64,000 nucleotides of DNA. Origin: Phycisphaerae bacterium (GTDB taxonomy: Bacteria; Planctomycetota; Phycisphaerae; Phycisphaerales; Phycisphaeraceae). Under the pieces are notes generated by a model that ran no database searches, was not told the origin of the DNA, and was given only the letters and a program-made list of their open reading frames with translations. The translations under genes were made by a program, and so were the position numbers. Shown here piece by piece: positions 43,959-53,529 of the stretch; within the stretch, counting starts at the first letter, position 1, and every line of letters starts with the position of its first letter. Location: positions 1-64,000 of the forward strand of contig JAUHYI010000007.1 in the NCBI GenBank assembly GCA_030426385.1. Reading direction: 5' to 3'.

Positions 43959-44984
43959 ATGCCCCAGCAATCCCCGCCCAGCTCGATTTCCATTGCCGAC
44001 GTCGCCAGGCACGCCAAGCTATCCATTGGCACCGTTTCGCGGGTCATCAATCGCCATCCCTCCGTCTCCGGTGACATGCGCCGACGGGTCATGCACAGCA
44101 GCCGCACGCTTGGATTCGTTCCCAAAATCGCCCAGCGCTGCGTGGCCGTCATCACCGGCAGGCATAGCCCGGCCATGCCGTTCGGCTATGTCAGCCTCCT
44201 CACCTCCATGGTTTCGCGCATGCTCGCGGCTCATCGCATCATGATCGAACTGATCGATGTCGAGGATCTCGCTCGCGCCTATGAAACTCATCTCGACGGC
44301 ATCATCGGCATTGTGTTTGATGATCGCCTCCACGAATTGCGGGCCATCCCCAACGTCCCCATCTACACCATCAACAAACCCCTTGCCCACGAGGGCATCC
44401 ACAGCGTCTATGCCGACCACTATCAACAGGGTTTGCTCGCCACCGAACATCTCATCGAGCATGGCCATCGCGACATTGCCTTCCTCGCCATCGAACCCAA
44501 CGAATGGGGAAGTGCCGAACGCCGTCGTGGCTATGAAGCAGCCTTGCGTCGCCATCGCATTGAGATCATTCCTTCGCGCATTCAATACACACTTGATTTG
44601 CCGCTGTACGACACGCTCGCACGTTGGTCCCAACGTGAGGTCACCGCGTTATTGAATTTCAGTGAAGACGCCAGCCTGGAAGTTCTGCATATTCTCAGCA
44701 ACGTCCTGGGCCTCACCATCGGCCGTGACATTTCAACCATTACGCTCGAAGACTTACCCATCTATCAATATCTGTCACCGCCACAAACCGTCGTCAAACA
44801 ACCGCTTGAAGCCATGGCCCAACTCGTCGTCAAATCACTGGTCGACAACATGACCAATCCGATCGATGACACCGCCAACCAGGTGATGGATCATTGCGTG
44901 ACCACTGAACTGGTCGAGCGCGACTCGGTGGCCATGCACACTCAGTTAATCGAAAACCCACGATTCGTATCGCGTATTTCATGA
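43959..44984 (+). CDS. LacI-family transcription regulator
   Basis: A 341-residue repressor/activator. The N-terminal helix-turn-helix is ISIADVARHAKLSIGTVSRV with the hinge region after INRHPSVSGDMRRRV, followed by a periplasmic-binding-protein-like sensor (YETHLDGIIGIVF, HGHRDIAFLAIEP). Sensors of this family bind sugars. It heads a run of + strand genes for two secreted proteins, a prepilin-like protein and a GH99-like lipoprotein, so it probably controls them. ATG 43959 is chosen because the HTH starts shortly after; 17 earlier residues are unlikely. Confidence 0.9.
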   Translation: MPQQSPPSSISIADVARHAKLSIGTVSRVINRHPSVSGDMRRRVMHSSRTLGFVPKIAQRCVAVITGRHSPAMPFGYVSLLTSMVSRMLAAHRIMIELIDVEDLARAYETHLDGIIGIVFDDRLHELRAIPNVPIYTINKPLAHEGIHSVYADHYQQGLLATEHLIEHGHRDIAFLAIEPNEWGSAERRRGYEAALRRHRIEIIPSRIQYTLDLPLYDTLARWSQREVTALLNFSEDASLEVLHILSNVLGLTIGRDISTITLEDLPIYQYLSPPQTVVKQPLEAMAQLVVKSLVDNMTNPIDDTANQVMDHCVTTELVERDSVAMHTQLIENPRFVSRIS

Positions 44985-45076
44985 CCCCTACCACTATGCA
45001 CCCTACCATCACCACCCATAACCGCCCAGTGTCTCCTAGTGTTCCAACAATATGTTCCCCTCACACGAGGTACGCC

Positions 45077-45703
45077 ATGATGTTCCGAAAGTACCCATTA
45101 GCCACACCCACGCTCGCCTCACTGGCTGTCATTCTGTCGCTGGCGTTTTCATTGTCATTCATTTCACACAGCAAGGCTGACACGACCGACGATAACAACG
45201 ATACTGCCGACACCACCACAACCCCCAACGACCCGGCCACCGTTCACGACGATGGCACCACTCTCAAATATTTCGCCAAGCCGTTCGGTCCCGCTAAAAT
45301 TGAACTCGCATCGGCTGGCGCATCACGGCTCACCCGCACCGCGATACGTCAAGACGCTGGCGTCGACTGGATGCTACCCCAGCAAAAACATCTGCCGCTC
45401 AACGCCCAACACGACACCATCCGCATCAATCCCCGCGGGCCAGTCGACGGCGGATACCTTGTCGTTTCCCTTGTCGTTTTCGACAAAAACAACTATTTCC
45501 TCGGCGAAATCCGCTGCGTCGAAGACACCCAGACCACCGACCTCATCACCATTCCCAGTGTCAGCAAACTCGCCCAACAAAACGGCTTTGACGCCACACG
45601 CTTTTATCACATTCGCTTGCGTATCAACCCCGTCGATCTGCTCAATGCCGCGTTTGAATTCGACGACATCATCGTCGGCCCCAATGTCAAAAAAGCACAC
45701 TGA
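45077..45703 (+). CDS. Secreted protein related to the next PEP-CTERM protein
   Basis: A 208-residue exported protein: signal segment LASLAVILSLAFSLSFIS, an Asp/Thr-rich spacer, then a domain with YFAKPFGPAKIEL, DAGVDW and a C-terminal FEFDDIIVG. The next gene (45883) shares YFSAPFGDASV, DSGVIW, the DNDYIN/GGYLVV strand region and EFTFDSIAT, so the two are diverged paralogues. This one lacks a PEP-CTERM anchor. The fold looks like a carbohydrate-binding-type beta sandwich (inference). GAGG close to ATG 45077 fixes the start. Confidence 0.72.
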   Translation: MMFRKYPLATPTLASLAVILSLAFSLSFISHSKADTTDDNNDTADTTTTPNDPATVHDDGTTLKYFAKPFGPAKIELASAGASRLTRTAIRQDAGVDWMLPQQKHLPLNAQHDTIRINPRGPVDGGYLVVSLVVFDKNNYFLGEIRCVEDTQTTDLITIPSVSKLAQQNGFDATRFYHIRLRINPVDLLNAAFEFDDIIVGPNVKKAH

Positions 45704-45882
45704 CAAAACACATGCGACAAACAGACGCCACACAGACAAATAGTTTCACAAAATAGTTTCGCAACAAACATAACCGCAAAACCAAACTCAATAACTAAAC
45801 CACTGTCTCGTTTTATAAATTTTCACCAGCCTACAATTTTATGTGTACTCAATTTATCAATCGTATTTTAGGAGGATTGATC

Positions 45883-46464
45883 ATGCGCCCATTACGCTTT
45901 ACCCCGCTCGTGGCGACAGTTGCTTTCGCTTTCATGTTCATCACGATCACCGCCAGCACAACGGCCCACGCGGCTTTCGTCGATCCGATGGACAACACGG
46001 ATTATTTCAGTGCGCCCTTCGGCGACGCATCCGTCACGCCCAACGGCAGCACTGTCACGTTATCAAAAACAGATGGCTTCGAAATCGATTCGGGGGTTAT
46101 CTGGAGCGACCTCGCCGCTGGAAAAATCCCGCTCGTGGACAGTATTGTCACCATCACGCCGTACGAACCTGCCGACAATGATTACATCAACATCCAGGCC
46201 ATTTATTTTGATGTTTCGGACGCCTACATCGGCCAGTCATTGGTCTTGCCCGACACCAATCAGGAAACGCCAATCCTGTTCGATGTCGCACCCACTGCGC
46301 CCGTAACCGCAGCATCGTATGTCCTGCAAATTCGCATCCTGCCCTACAGCGCGACCGAAGCGGAATTCACATTCGACAGCATCGCCACCTCGGCCATTCC
46401 CGAACCGGCCAGCTTCACACTAGCGGCCCTGGGCGGTCTCTTATTGCTCAAGCGACGCCGATGA
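45883..46464 (+). CDS. PEP-CTERM secreted protein
   Basis: A 193-residue protein with a signal peptide (LVATVAFAFMFITITAST), a beta-rich domain related to the 45077-45703 product, and a C-terminal sorting tail IPEPASFTLAALGGLLLLKR followed by RR. PEP-CTERM tails are cut by exosortase and mark surface or exopolysaccharide-linked proteins. AGGAGG eight bases upstream fixes ATG 45883. Sits in the LacI-led secreted block. Confidence 0.85.
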   Translation: MRPLRFTPLVATVAFAFMFITITASTTAHAAFVDPMDNTDYFSAPFGDASVTPNGSTVTLSKTDGFEIDSGVIWSDLAAGKIPLVDSIVTITPYEPADNDYINIQAIYFDVSDAYIGQSLVLPDTNQETPILFDVAPTAPVTAASYVLQIRILPYSATEAEFTFDSIATSAIPEPASFTLAALGGLLLLKRRR

Positions 46465-46521
46465 TTGATCAGTAACACCGATCGTTAACGTCAGCAATCA
46501 CGCTGTTTTTCCCGCTTTCCC

Positions 46522-47388
46522 ATGACATGCAAGGCCCAGACAAACATGCGTAAACTTCACATCCCCACCACAGTATTTCATGCACACCATTCGCCTCGCT
46601 CGTGGCCCCAACACGAACGTGGTATTGGTGTGCGCCTTCAAACCGATACACACACACGCCACGGTTTCACGCTCATCGAACTGCTCGTGGTCATTTCCAT
46701 CATCGCCTTGCTCATCAGCCTACTCTTGCCCGCGCTAGGATCGGCTCGTGCTGCCGCAAGGCAATCCGTCTGCGGTTCAAACGTTCGCCAAATGATGATC
46801 GCTCACATCGCTTACGCGGTCGACAGCAACAACACACTCGTTTCCAAAACCAGTGCCCCGCCTTCTTCCTTCAGCTACAACGACTGGGCTGGCATCCTCG
46901 CGTTCCTCGACTACACCGAGTCCAGCGAACTGTACACCTGTCCCGACGACAACATCGAACGCAACACCGCAGCACCATTCAACACCTACACCCCACGCAG
47001 CTACGGCATCAACGACATGCGTTTCAACACCACATACCTGCGTGCTAACAACTACCGTTTCCCCTGGCCTGAATACACCGACCTCAACACGCCCGTGACC
47101 AACGATCGCATTGCTCGCTTCGATGAAATTCCCAACCATGTTTTCATCCTCGGCGAAAATTATCAATACGTGGCTACCGTCGGCGGGCCACTCAATCAGG
47201 CCTACGTCGGCGTCCCCGAATGGGAATCCATGTTCTTCGCTCCCGCAGAACAACACCGCGTTGCAGGTGGCAACTACGGCTTCGCAGATGGACACACCCA
47301 GTTCATCAAGGCAGACATCGTCAGCGAATACAGTGCTGACACGCCCTACGGCAACAATCCCAACGATCATTGGAAATGGCAACAATGA
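46522..47388 (+). CDS. Prepilin-like (DUF1559-type) pseudopilin
   Basis: A protein with the N-terminal cleavage/methylation motif [20 protein letters not shown], hydrophobic helix, then [21 protein letters not shown] and a soluble domain ending with the [19 protein letters not shown] block typical of planctomycete DUF1559/H-X9-DG proteins. They are thought to form pseudopilus or surface fibres. The usual leader is short, so ATG 46522 (48 residues before the Gly) may be too long; GTG 46630 would give a 12-residue leader. It overlaps the GH99-like gene by ATGA. Confidence 0.85.
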   Translation: MTCKAQTNMRKLHIPTTVFHAHHSPRSWPQHERGIGVRLQTDTHTRHGFTLIELLVVISIIALLISLLLPALGSARAAARQSVCGSNVRQMMIAHIAYAVDSNNTLVSKTSAPPSSFSYNDWAGILAFLDYTESSELYTCPDDNIERNTAAPFNTYTPRSYGINDMRFNTTYLRANNYRFPWPEYTDLNTPVTNDRIARFDEIPNHVFILGENYQYVATVGGPLNQAYVGVPEWESMFFAPAEQHRVAGGNYGFADGHTQFIKADIVSEYSADTPYGNNPNDHWKWQQ

Positions 47389-48740
47389 CCACACCCCCAC
47401 ACATTCCCCACCACTCTTCCCCTCTTTATTCCTCACGCACTTATCCTCGCACTTTTGCTCTTACATCCTTTGCCTTATCAGGCTCTTTTACGACGTCACC
47501 TTTTTCCCGGTACCACGCGTTGATTCCATTCATCATTGCATTCGCCATGGTTATGACGGGCTGTGCGCAGCCGCACGAAAAAACCAAGAATTCCCCGAAT
47601 AAAACGGTCCAAACGGAAACCTTCGATACGCCTTGGAACATTGCCGGACCGCAACCTCACCTCGTCGCGCACTACATGCCATGGTTTGAAATTCACCCCG
47701 TGGGCGAGCCTGACAATCGCACCTGGAAACATTGGCGCTGGGATGGCGCTGGCACGAAACACGATCCCGAAAACATTATCCACAACGGGCAGCGTGACAT
47801 CGCCACCGTCACCTATCCGCTCATCGGACCTTACAACAGCCATGACCCCGACGTGGTCCGTTACCATTTTCAAACCGCACGCAACGCGGGCATCACCGCC
47901 ATGGTGGTGATCTGGTACGGACCGCCCACCGATTCCCCATCGCCTGCGAACAACAACGCACACGAACCCCACGACATCATGTTCATGCTGTTGGATCAAG
48001 CTCAACAAACCGACATGCGTCTTGCCATCTGTTACGAGGAAAAACTCAACTGGCCGCCCTATCGTCATCCTGAATCGCGCGAACAAATCGTCCAGTCTGC
48101 CACCGATGATCTGACCTATCTCATCAAGCATTACGCCAGCCATCCCGCCTACCTGCGTCGCGAAGGCAAACCCGCTATTTTCCAATTCAACTATTGGGGA
48201 CAAGACACGCACGGCCCACGCACCTTGTTACGTCCCGAGTGGCAACAGATCATCGAAGCGTTACCCGAGCGACCATTCATCTGTCGGCAAAATCTTGATC
48301 GTCCTGAATTGTATCCACCCCTTGACGCGGCTTACATGTGGATCAAACCGGACCCGGCATGGGTTAACGATTTCAATCACTTCAAATCCATCGCCAACCG
48401 TTTGCAAGCAGAAAACAAACTCACTTTCCTCATGCCATTTATTGCCCCCGGTTTTGATGACACCGGCGTCAATGGCTGGGGTGGTGGCCCACGTCAAATC
48501 ATGAGTAGTGGTCTGGCATTTCTCGAACACACCATGGCCCAGGCCCAAACCGTCGACAGTGAACTCATCCAGATCGCCACATGGAATGATTGGCAAGAAG
48601 GCACCGCGATCGAACCGAGCGTTGAAAATGGTTACGACTATCTCAACGCCATCGAAACATGGTACGGCCAACTCACCGGCCGATCCGTTGATCTCGACGA
48701 CAACGAATCACCCTATAAAACCCTGCAAAACAGCAATTAA
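47385..48740 (+). CDS. GH99/GH71-like glycoside hydrolase lipoprotein
   Basis: About 451 residues: a long Ser/Thr/Pro N-terminus, hydrophobic segment with lipobox MTGC near residue 59, then a TIM-barrel-like hydrolase with [42 protein letters not shown] and [15 protein letters not shown], a pattern of GH99/GH71 and WbsX-like proteins acting on alpha-mannans or related glycans. ATG 47385 overlaps the pseudopilin stop as ATGA. The N-terminal stretch is encoded by five 12-bp repeats (47400-47459), consistent with translation. Substrate not assigned. Confidence 0.8.
   Translation: MTTPPHIPHHSSPLYSSRTYPRTFALTSFALSGSFTTSPFSRYHALIPFIIAFAMVMTGCAQPHEKTKNSPNKTVQTETFDTPWNIAGPQPHLVAHYMPWFEIHPVGEPDNRTWKHWRWDGAGTKHDPENIIHNGQRDIATVTYPLIGPYNSHDPDVVRYHFQTARNAGITAMVVIWYGPPTDSPSPANNNAHEPHDIMFMLLDQAQQTDMRLAICYEEKLNWPPYRHPESREQIVQSATDDLTYLIKHYASHPAYLRREGKPAIFQFNYWGQDTHGPRTLLRPEWQQIIEALPERPFICRQNLDRPELYPPLDAAYMWIKPDPAWVNDFNHFKSIANRLQAENKLTFLMPFIAPGFDDTGVNGWGGGPRQIMSSGLAFLEHTMAQAQTVDSELIQIATWNDWQEGTAIEPSVENGYDYLNAIETWYGQLTGRSVDLDDNESPYKTLQNSN
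47400..47459. repeat. In-frame 12-bp repeats at the start of the GH99-like gene
   Basis: CACATTCCCCAC, CACTCTTCCCCT, CTTTATTCCTCA, CGCACTTATCCT and CGCACTTTTGCT, five 12-bp units, degenerate but in phase. Confidence 0.75.
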
Positions 48741-48821
48741 TTATCCCACCCATAAACGCCCCCCCACACACACCACGAATCGTAGGCCGTTGCCGCAACC
48801 AGTTTTCACCACGAACTCCGC

Positions 48822-49682
48822 CTAGCCAAACACCACGGTCTTCTTGCCATTGAGTATCACGCGATCATCGAGGTGGTATCGCAACCCACGAGCCAACACC
48901 GCTTTTTCAACATCCTTGCCGACGCGTGTGATTGCTTCTACGCCATGCGCATGGTTCGTGCGAATGGCATCCTGTTCGATGATCGGGCCTTCATCCAAAT
49001 CTTCGGTCACGTAGTGACACGTCGCGCCGACAAATTTCACGCCGCGCGCATGGGCCTGATGATACGGTCGCGCTCCGACGAACGATGGCAAAAAGCTGTG
49101 ATGAATATTGATGATCCGACCGGGATATTTTGCGCAAATCCAACTCGGCATAATCTGCATGTAACGGGCCAACACAATCGTATCAGCCTGTAACGATTCG
49201 ATCAGGCCATCCACCTGTTGGAATCCAGCGTCCTTGTTGTTTTTGTCAATCGGCACATGATGATAAGGCACATCATGCCAAGCCACAAAACTCCGACAGT
49301 CATCGTGATTGGAAATCACGCCCACCAGATCAAAATCCATCTCACGGCTTCGCCATCGATACAACAGATCATTCAAACAGTGATCCTGTTTACTGACCAG
49401 TATCGCGACGCGACGTTTCACCGCCGTATCGTGAATCGTCCATTCCATGTCGAAAGCCTGGGCCACCGCCGCAAAACGTTCGCGTAATTCATCCACACCA
49501 AACGGCAACGAATTCGCCAACACCTCCTGACGAATAAATGATTTTTGCGTCACCGGATCCGCATGATGATCTGCTTCAATAATCCAGCCACCATGCTCGG
49601 CAAAGAACGAACTTACCGCGGCCACGATGCCCGTGCGATCCGGACATGACAGTTTCACAATATAGCGCTGCTCATCGGGCAT
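48822..49682 (-). CDS. purU: Formyltetrahydrofolate deformylase
   Basis: A 286-residue PurU that hydrolyses 10-formyltetrahydrofolate to formate and tetrahydrofolate. An N-terminal ACT domain (LSCPDRTGIVAAVSSFFAEH) precedes the formyltransferase-like catalytic domain with VLARYMQIMP, NIHHSFLPSFVGARPYHQA and ATCHYVTEDLDEGPII, which carry the Asn/His/Asp active site. ATG 49682 follows GGAAATGTC. The full length is normal. Monocistronic and convergent with the GH99-like gene; the position next to carbohydrate genes seems coincidental. Confidence 0.96.
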   Translation of the reverse strand: MPDEQRYIVKLSCPDRTGIVAAVSSFFAEHGGWIIEADHHADPVTQKSFIRQEVLANSLPFGVDELRERFAAVAQAFDMEWTIHDTAVKRRVAILVSKQDHCLNDLLYRWRSREMDFDLVGVISNHDDCRSFVAWHDVPYHHVPIDKNNKDAGFQQVDGLIESLQADTIVLARYMQIMPSWICAKYPGRIINIHHSFLPSFVGARPYHQAHARGVKFVGATCHYVTEDLDEGPIIEQDAIRTNHAHGVEAITRVGKDVEKAVLARGLRYHLDDRVILNGKKTVVFG

Positions 49683-49861
49683 GACATTTCCAATCTCATC
49701 ACATCTCATCGCGTCTCATCACGCCAATGGATACCGACCGCTTACCCGCAACAAGCGACCGTTCGCTCGCCTTTTGTCCGGGGCCGTTATCGTACAATGA
49801 TTGGCTGCCAATTACCCGTTTGCGCCTCGCGATTTTTAAAAACGACCGTAGCAATTCACCC

Positions 49862-51013
49862 TTAAATAATTTCCAATGCATCGCGATCACCCAGCTCGGG
49901 GAACGGTGCGGTCGGCAAGGTTTGATACCAGTACGCCACGGACGCGATGTCGTCCTGCAACGGCAAGTATCGGCCTTCGCTACGCCAGCCCAACGCCTGC
50001 ATGGTTACCGCGAGGTCTGATTCAAAACGAATTGGATCCGGGACATGCCATCGATACATGCTGAAGCGCGTTTGCGAATTGTAAACACCGTCAGGCCGAT
50101 ACACATGCGGCACCCCCGCATAGGGTCCGCAATATTCCTGGTATTGCCCGGTGCCAGCATTCTCAAAATTGTACGATCCGCAAAAATAATCTTCGGTGCC
50201 TGTGCCGCAAATCGTCGGATAACAGTCCCCGCCATGCTCTGCCACCGCATCATCAACCGATCGGCCCGCGGGGATATCGCCATCCATGTAAAACTTGATT
50301 TCACCTTCGCCCCACCACCCCTGATTGTTCAGGCCCCACGCCATGTACGTCCCCGCATAGTGACCCTGTCCACGCACGCCATCCAGAATGGTGTAAACCT
50401 TTTTGTAGGGCAACGGATTCACGCGCCGGAACTGAGCATGAAAATATGCCGCGTCATCCGGCACCTCATTGAGTGCGTAGTTGATCTGATAAAAAATGCG
50501 CATTTCCTCGACCGGGTTGCGATTCTCAATCGTGATGCGACAGTGCTTGCGAAACGGCATCGGCCAGTAACAGTTAAATGCACGGCCGGGATTCATGCAC
50601 ACCATCTCACTGGTCAGTTGGGCGAAAGTTTTCGTCCCGGTCCATGCGGACGCAAAAAAATCAGCCAACGGCACCACCACCGAGGGCTGTTCCTGACCAT
50701 CCCAATAGATGCGCAAAATAGCATCGCGATAAAATTTCAATCCCACGGTCATCCACATCGATTGGATACAGCCGGGACCTTCAATATCAGCCAGGGTGTA
50801 GGTTTCTCCCGGGCCGATTCGCGACCATGGTGAAACTTTCCACCCTGTCCCCAAATCGCGAGCACAACTTCCCCCGGTGCCCGATTCATCCGACACCACA
50901 GTACGGCCTCCGCCACCTTTTTTGCCGTCACTGTTTTCGGAACTGATCGATCGCGTTTTTGCATTCGACAACAACGCCAGATTGCCACGATTCACGACTA
51001 AACCATCAAACAT
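49862..51013 (-). CDS. GH172/DUF2961 glycoside hydrolase
   Basis: A 383-residue protein of the DUF2961 family, now GH172, whose members act on arabinofuranosides or fructofuranose anhydrides. Recognisable blocks are GPGCIQSMWMTV, LRIYWDGQEQPSVVVPLADFF, WPMPFRKHCRI and GTGTEDYFCGSYNFE, containing the conserved Thr-Glu-Asp active site region. No signal peptide is seen, so it may be cytosolic. CAGGAG seven bases before ATG 51013 supports the start. Lies upstream of purU and 484 bp from the sulfatase, on the same strand. Confidence 0.88.
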   Translation of the reverse strand: MFDGLVVNRGNLALLSNAKTRSISSENSDGKKGGGGRTVVSDESGTGGSCARDLGTGWKVSPWSRIGPGETYTLADIEGPGCIQSMWMTVGLKFYRDAILRIYWDGQEQPSVVVPLADFFASAWTGTKTFAQLTSEMVCMNPGRAFNCYWPMPFRKHCRITIENRNPVEEMRIFYQINYALNEVPDDAAYFHAQFRRVNPLPYKKVYTILDGVRGQGHYAGTYMAWGLNNQGWWGEGEIKFYMDGDIPAGRSVDDAVAEHGGDCYPTICGTGTEDYFCGSYNFENAGTGQYQEYCGPYAGVPHVYRPDGVYNSQTRFSMYRWHVPDPIRFESDLAVTMQALGWRSEGRYLPLQDDIASVAYWYQTLPTAPFPELGDRDALEII

Positions 51014-51258
51014 TATTGAACTCCTGTAGACACTTGCTTGCCAATTCAAAATCACGTCACAGGATGCAGGTTAACAACACACGACCCCAACCACCATGGA
51101 CTCAAATCCACAAAACATGTCATTTCTTATGCCCCCCCCCACACTCCCCCCCCTCACACACACACCACACATTTCCTCTGGGTCATTGGGCTTGCTTGTG
51201 GGTTACTGACTTGTTTGGTTTACTCGCTTGCTGCGATGGCCCGATACGAGGTTTGCAA

Positions 51259-51303
51259 CTAGGTTCGCGACTACTAGGTTCGCGACTACTAGGTTCGCGA
51301 CTA
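51259..51303. repeat. 15-bp tandem repeat, three perfect copies
   Basis: CTAGGTTCGCGACTA is repeated exactly three times in the 484-bp gap between the GH172 and sulfatase genes (51014-51497). A C-rich/CA-rich tract lies near 51130-51180. No gene is seen in this gap. Confidence 0.9.
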
Positions 51304-51338
51304 ATGCGGATTCCAATTTTTTTTGCGTGTGATGACTT

Positions 51339-51430
51339 GTTAGCCGCCACCCTTGGACGGCGCGTGTATGCGGGAGGGACAGGGGTTTCTTGACAGCGAC
51401 GCGCCGCCCAAGGGCGGCGGCTAACACGCG
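51339..51430. repeat. Facing pair of GTTAGCCGCC repeats
   Basis: GTTAGCCGCCACCCTTGGAC (51339 on) and the inverted GGGCGGCGGCTAACACGCG (to 51430) face each other across about 30 bp, like the pair at 25747-25857. Confidence 0.85.
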
Positions 51431-51497
51431 AGTTCTAAGCCGGATGAGTATAAGTTCGCGACAATATTCACGTCATACAAATGAACAATTGAACGCA

Positions 51498-53048
51498 CTA
51501 CTCGGACAACCCCAGCCGTTCGTACTGTTCCACCGGCGCATCGACACGTTGCATTTCACGAATCAATAATTCCGTCATGCGCTGTTCGATGCTCGGATCT
51601 TGCAAAGTGTTTTCCTGAGCGGGATCGTTCTGCAAATCGTACAACAACGATGGCTTGGTAACCGAGGGAAACCACGGCGATGGGTCACACTTTTTCTGTT
51701 CCGCGGGTGACGCGCCGATCTTCATCACCTTGCAACCTTTGGTGAAATCAAACGGCTCAACCAATTCAATTCGATCGCGTAACTCATCCACACCAAAAGG
51801 GTGATTCATGTGCGTAGGCATCAGCGTGTAGTCATAGAGTGGACTGTTGCAGGCGTTGGCGGCTGAACGCATGTAGACGTAACGCCCATCCGTGATATTA
51901 ACGTGCCCGCCATGATTGCCGAATATCGCGGCCTCGCGCACGGGCGCATCGCTGGCCAACGTGTCAGCCAAATCGCAACCCACCATGTCGGGCGTCGCGT
52001 CCAATCCAAAATATTTCAACAGCGTCACCGGCAAATCAATCGCAGGCTGCACCAAGGCGTTGCGTCGTTCGCCACGTTTGCCCGTGCGTGGATCCCACAT
52101 AAAAAACGGCGTCCGCGCTAATTCTTCCCACCATGGCGTGCGCGATTTCGCCCACCAGTCATGCTCGTTGAGCAAAAAACCATGATCGGTCCACACGACC
52201 AACATCGTGTCTTCCCACATGTGGTGCTCGTCCATCATGTCGAGAACCTGCCCCAGTTTTGCATCACACATGCTCAGCAACGAAGCATATTCGTGGCGCA
52301 TGTGTTCGGTCAGCTCGGGCGTATCACTGTCATTAGTCGGTCGATAGTCGGGCCAATCCCAGATGCGTCCGTCGTTTTTTTCCCAGGCATCGTAGTGGGC
52401 CTGATAGATTTTTTTGTACTCATCCGATGCGCGAAACGGCTCATGAGGATCGAACGTTTCGAGATGTAAAAGCCAATGATCATCCGCATGATTGCGTTCG
52501 ATAAAATCCAGGCCTGCAGCAAAGGTTTGACTGATGGGAAACTGATCTTCACTGACTGCGAATTTTCTATTTATACGATCCTGATAGACCGAACTCTGAC
52601 GCGCACCATTGCAGTAGGCACCAACGTTGCGACGAATGGCCCGAGGATCGATCGGCTCGGGTGCCACCTGGCCCATCCATGGATCACCCTCCTGCCCTCG
52701 AATGCATTGCCATGAACTGTAGCGCGTGTGATATGTGGCCCCGCCGTCTTCCCAGTAATGTTTGTGATCGGAAATCAGGCAACTGTGGATGCCATGACTG
52801 TCGAGCATGGCTGGCATCGAATCGTCGAACGGCTCAAGCGGCCCCCAAGATCGATGGAGAAAATTCGGACGCCCCGTGTGAAAATCCCGACGAGCAGGCA
52901 TGCACGGCATCGAACACACATAGCTGGTATCAAACGTGACGGTACGATCAGCTAACCGCTGAAAATTCGGCGTATGCACCCAATCGCAACCATAGGGCGA
53001 AAGGTGACGGCGATTGAGTGTGTCGAACATAAGCGTAATGCAGCGCAT
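51498..53048 (-). CDS. Sulfatase (formylglycine-dependent, Cys type)
   Basis: A 516-residue alkaline-phosphatase-superfamily sulfatase. The FGly motif C-M-P-A-R is at residues 49-53 (SMPCMPARRDFHTGR), so Cys49 must be converted to formylglycine by a maturase encoded elsewhere. The metal-site segments are LMFDTLNRRHLSPYG at the N-terminus and VWTDHGFLLNEHDWWAKS. No signal peptide is seen. Planctomycetes use such enzymes to desulfate marine polysaccharides; the proximity of GH172 and GH99-like genes fits. AGGGA seven bases upstream supports ATG 53048. Confidence 0.92.
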   Translation of the reverse strand: MRCITLMFDTLNRRHLSPYGCDWVHTPNFQRLADRTVTFDTSYVCSMPCMPARRDFHTGRPNFLHRSWGPLEPFDDSMPAMLDSHGIHSCLISDHKHYWEDGGATYHTRYSSWQCIRGQEGDPWMGQVAPEPIDPRAIRRNVGAYCNGARQSSVYQDRINRKFAVSEDQFPISQTFAAGLDFIERNHADDHWLLHLETFDPHEPFRASDEYKKIYQAHYDAWEKNDGRIWDWPDYRPTNDSDTPELTEHMRHEYASLLSMCDAKLGQVLDMMDEHHMWEDTMLVVWTDHGFLLNEHDWWAKSRTPWWEELARTPFFMWDPRTGKRGERRNALVQPAIDLPVTLLKYFGLDATPDMVGCDLADTLASDAPVREAAIFGNHGGHVNITDGRYVYMRSAANACNSPLYDYTLMPTHMNHPFGVDELRDRIELVEPFDFTKGCKVMKIGASPAEQKKCDPSPWFPSVTKPSLLYDLQNDPAQENTLQDPSIEQRMTELLIREMQRVDAPVEQYERLGLSE

Positions 53049-53227
53049 TTTTAGTTCCCTGATTTCTGGAGGCCTTCGCGCCTTGGCGAGTGGTGATGAA
53101 CAGCGGTGATGAACTGTGGCAATGAACGGCCATGATCAACGGCGGTGGTGAATGCCGTGTTGTCTGTGGTGGTGACTGTGGTGGCTGTGGTGGCTGTAGT
53201 GGCTAATGATGGGATCTCTATGCCGTT

Positions 53228-53310
53228 GAAAATTCGTGCGTTTTAAAAAATCCTTACCTCTTCCCCCGGTATTCACCGGGGGCTAGGAGTAACTGGCTTC
53301 AATATTCTCG
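53228..53310. repeat. Dispersed repeat family A, copy 4
   Basis: The most diverged copy: AAAATTCGTGCG, the hairpin CCCCCGGTATTCACCGGGGG (53263-53282) and GGCTAGGAGTAACTGGCTTC. The rest of 53049-53451 has short GTGGTGGCT-like tandem repeats near 53165-53205 and no gene. Confidence 0.75.
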
Positions 53311-53320
53311 ACGGTCACTC

Positions 53321-53346
53321 GGACTAGCCGCTTAAGCGGCCAGTCC
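53321..53346. repeat. 26-bp palindrome with GCCGCTTAAGCGGC core
   Basis: GGACTAGCCGCTTAAGCGGC then CAGTCC, self-complementary except one mismatched pair. Function unknown. Confidence 0.8.
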
Positions 53347-53451
53347 AGAGCAACAAAATTGTGGCGATTATTTTTCCCTGTGGTTCTAGCACGAATCAAT
53401 GCACGACATGCGTATTGATCGTCATTCGTATAAGAATTTTAAACCACAGAC

Positions 53452-53484
53452 AAAAAAAAGCCCACGGAAGTTATCCGTGGGCTT
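53452..53484 (-). terminator. Rho-independent terminator of the PEP-CTERM gene at 53530
   Basis: On the minus strand GCCCACGG and CCGTGGGC pair with a 7-base loop, followed by eight T. It lies 45 bp after the stop codon of the gene ending at 53530. Confidence 0.9.
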
Positions 53485-53529
53485 CGGGGAGAGTTTTATT
53501 CTGATGCGATCATTCACGTTCAGGCACAT

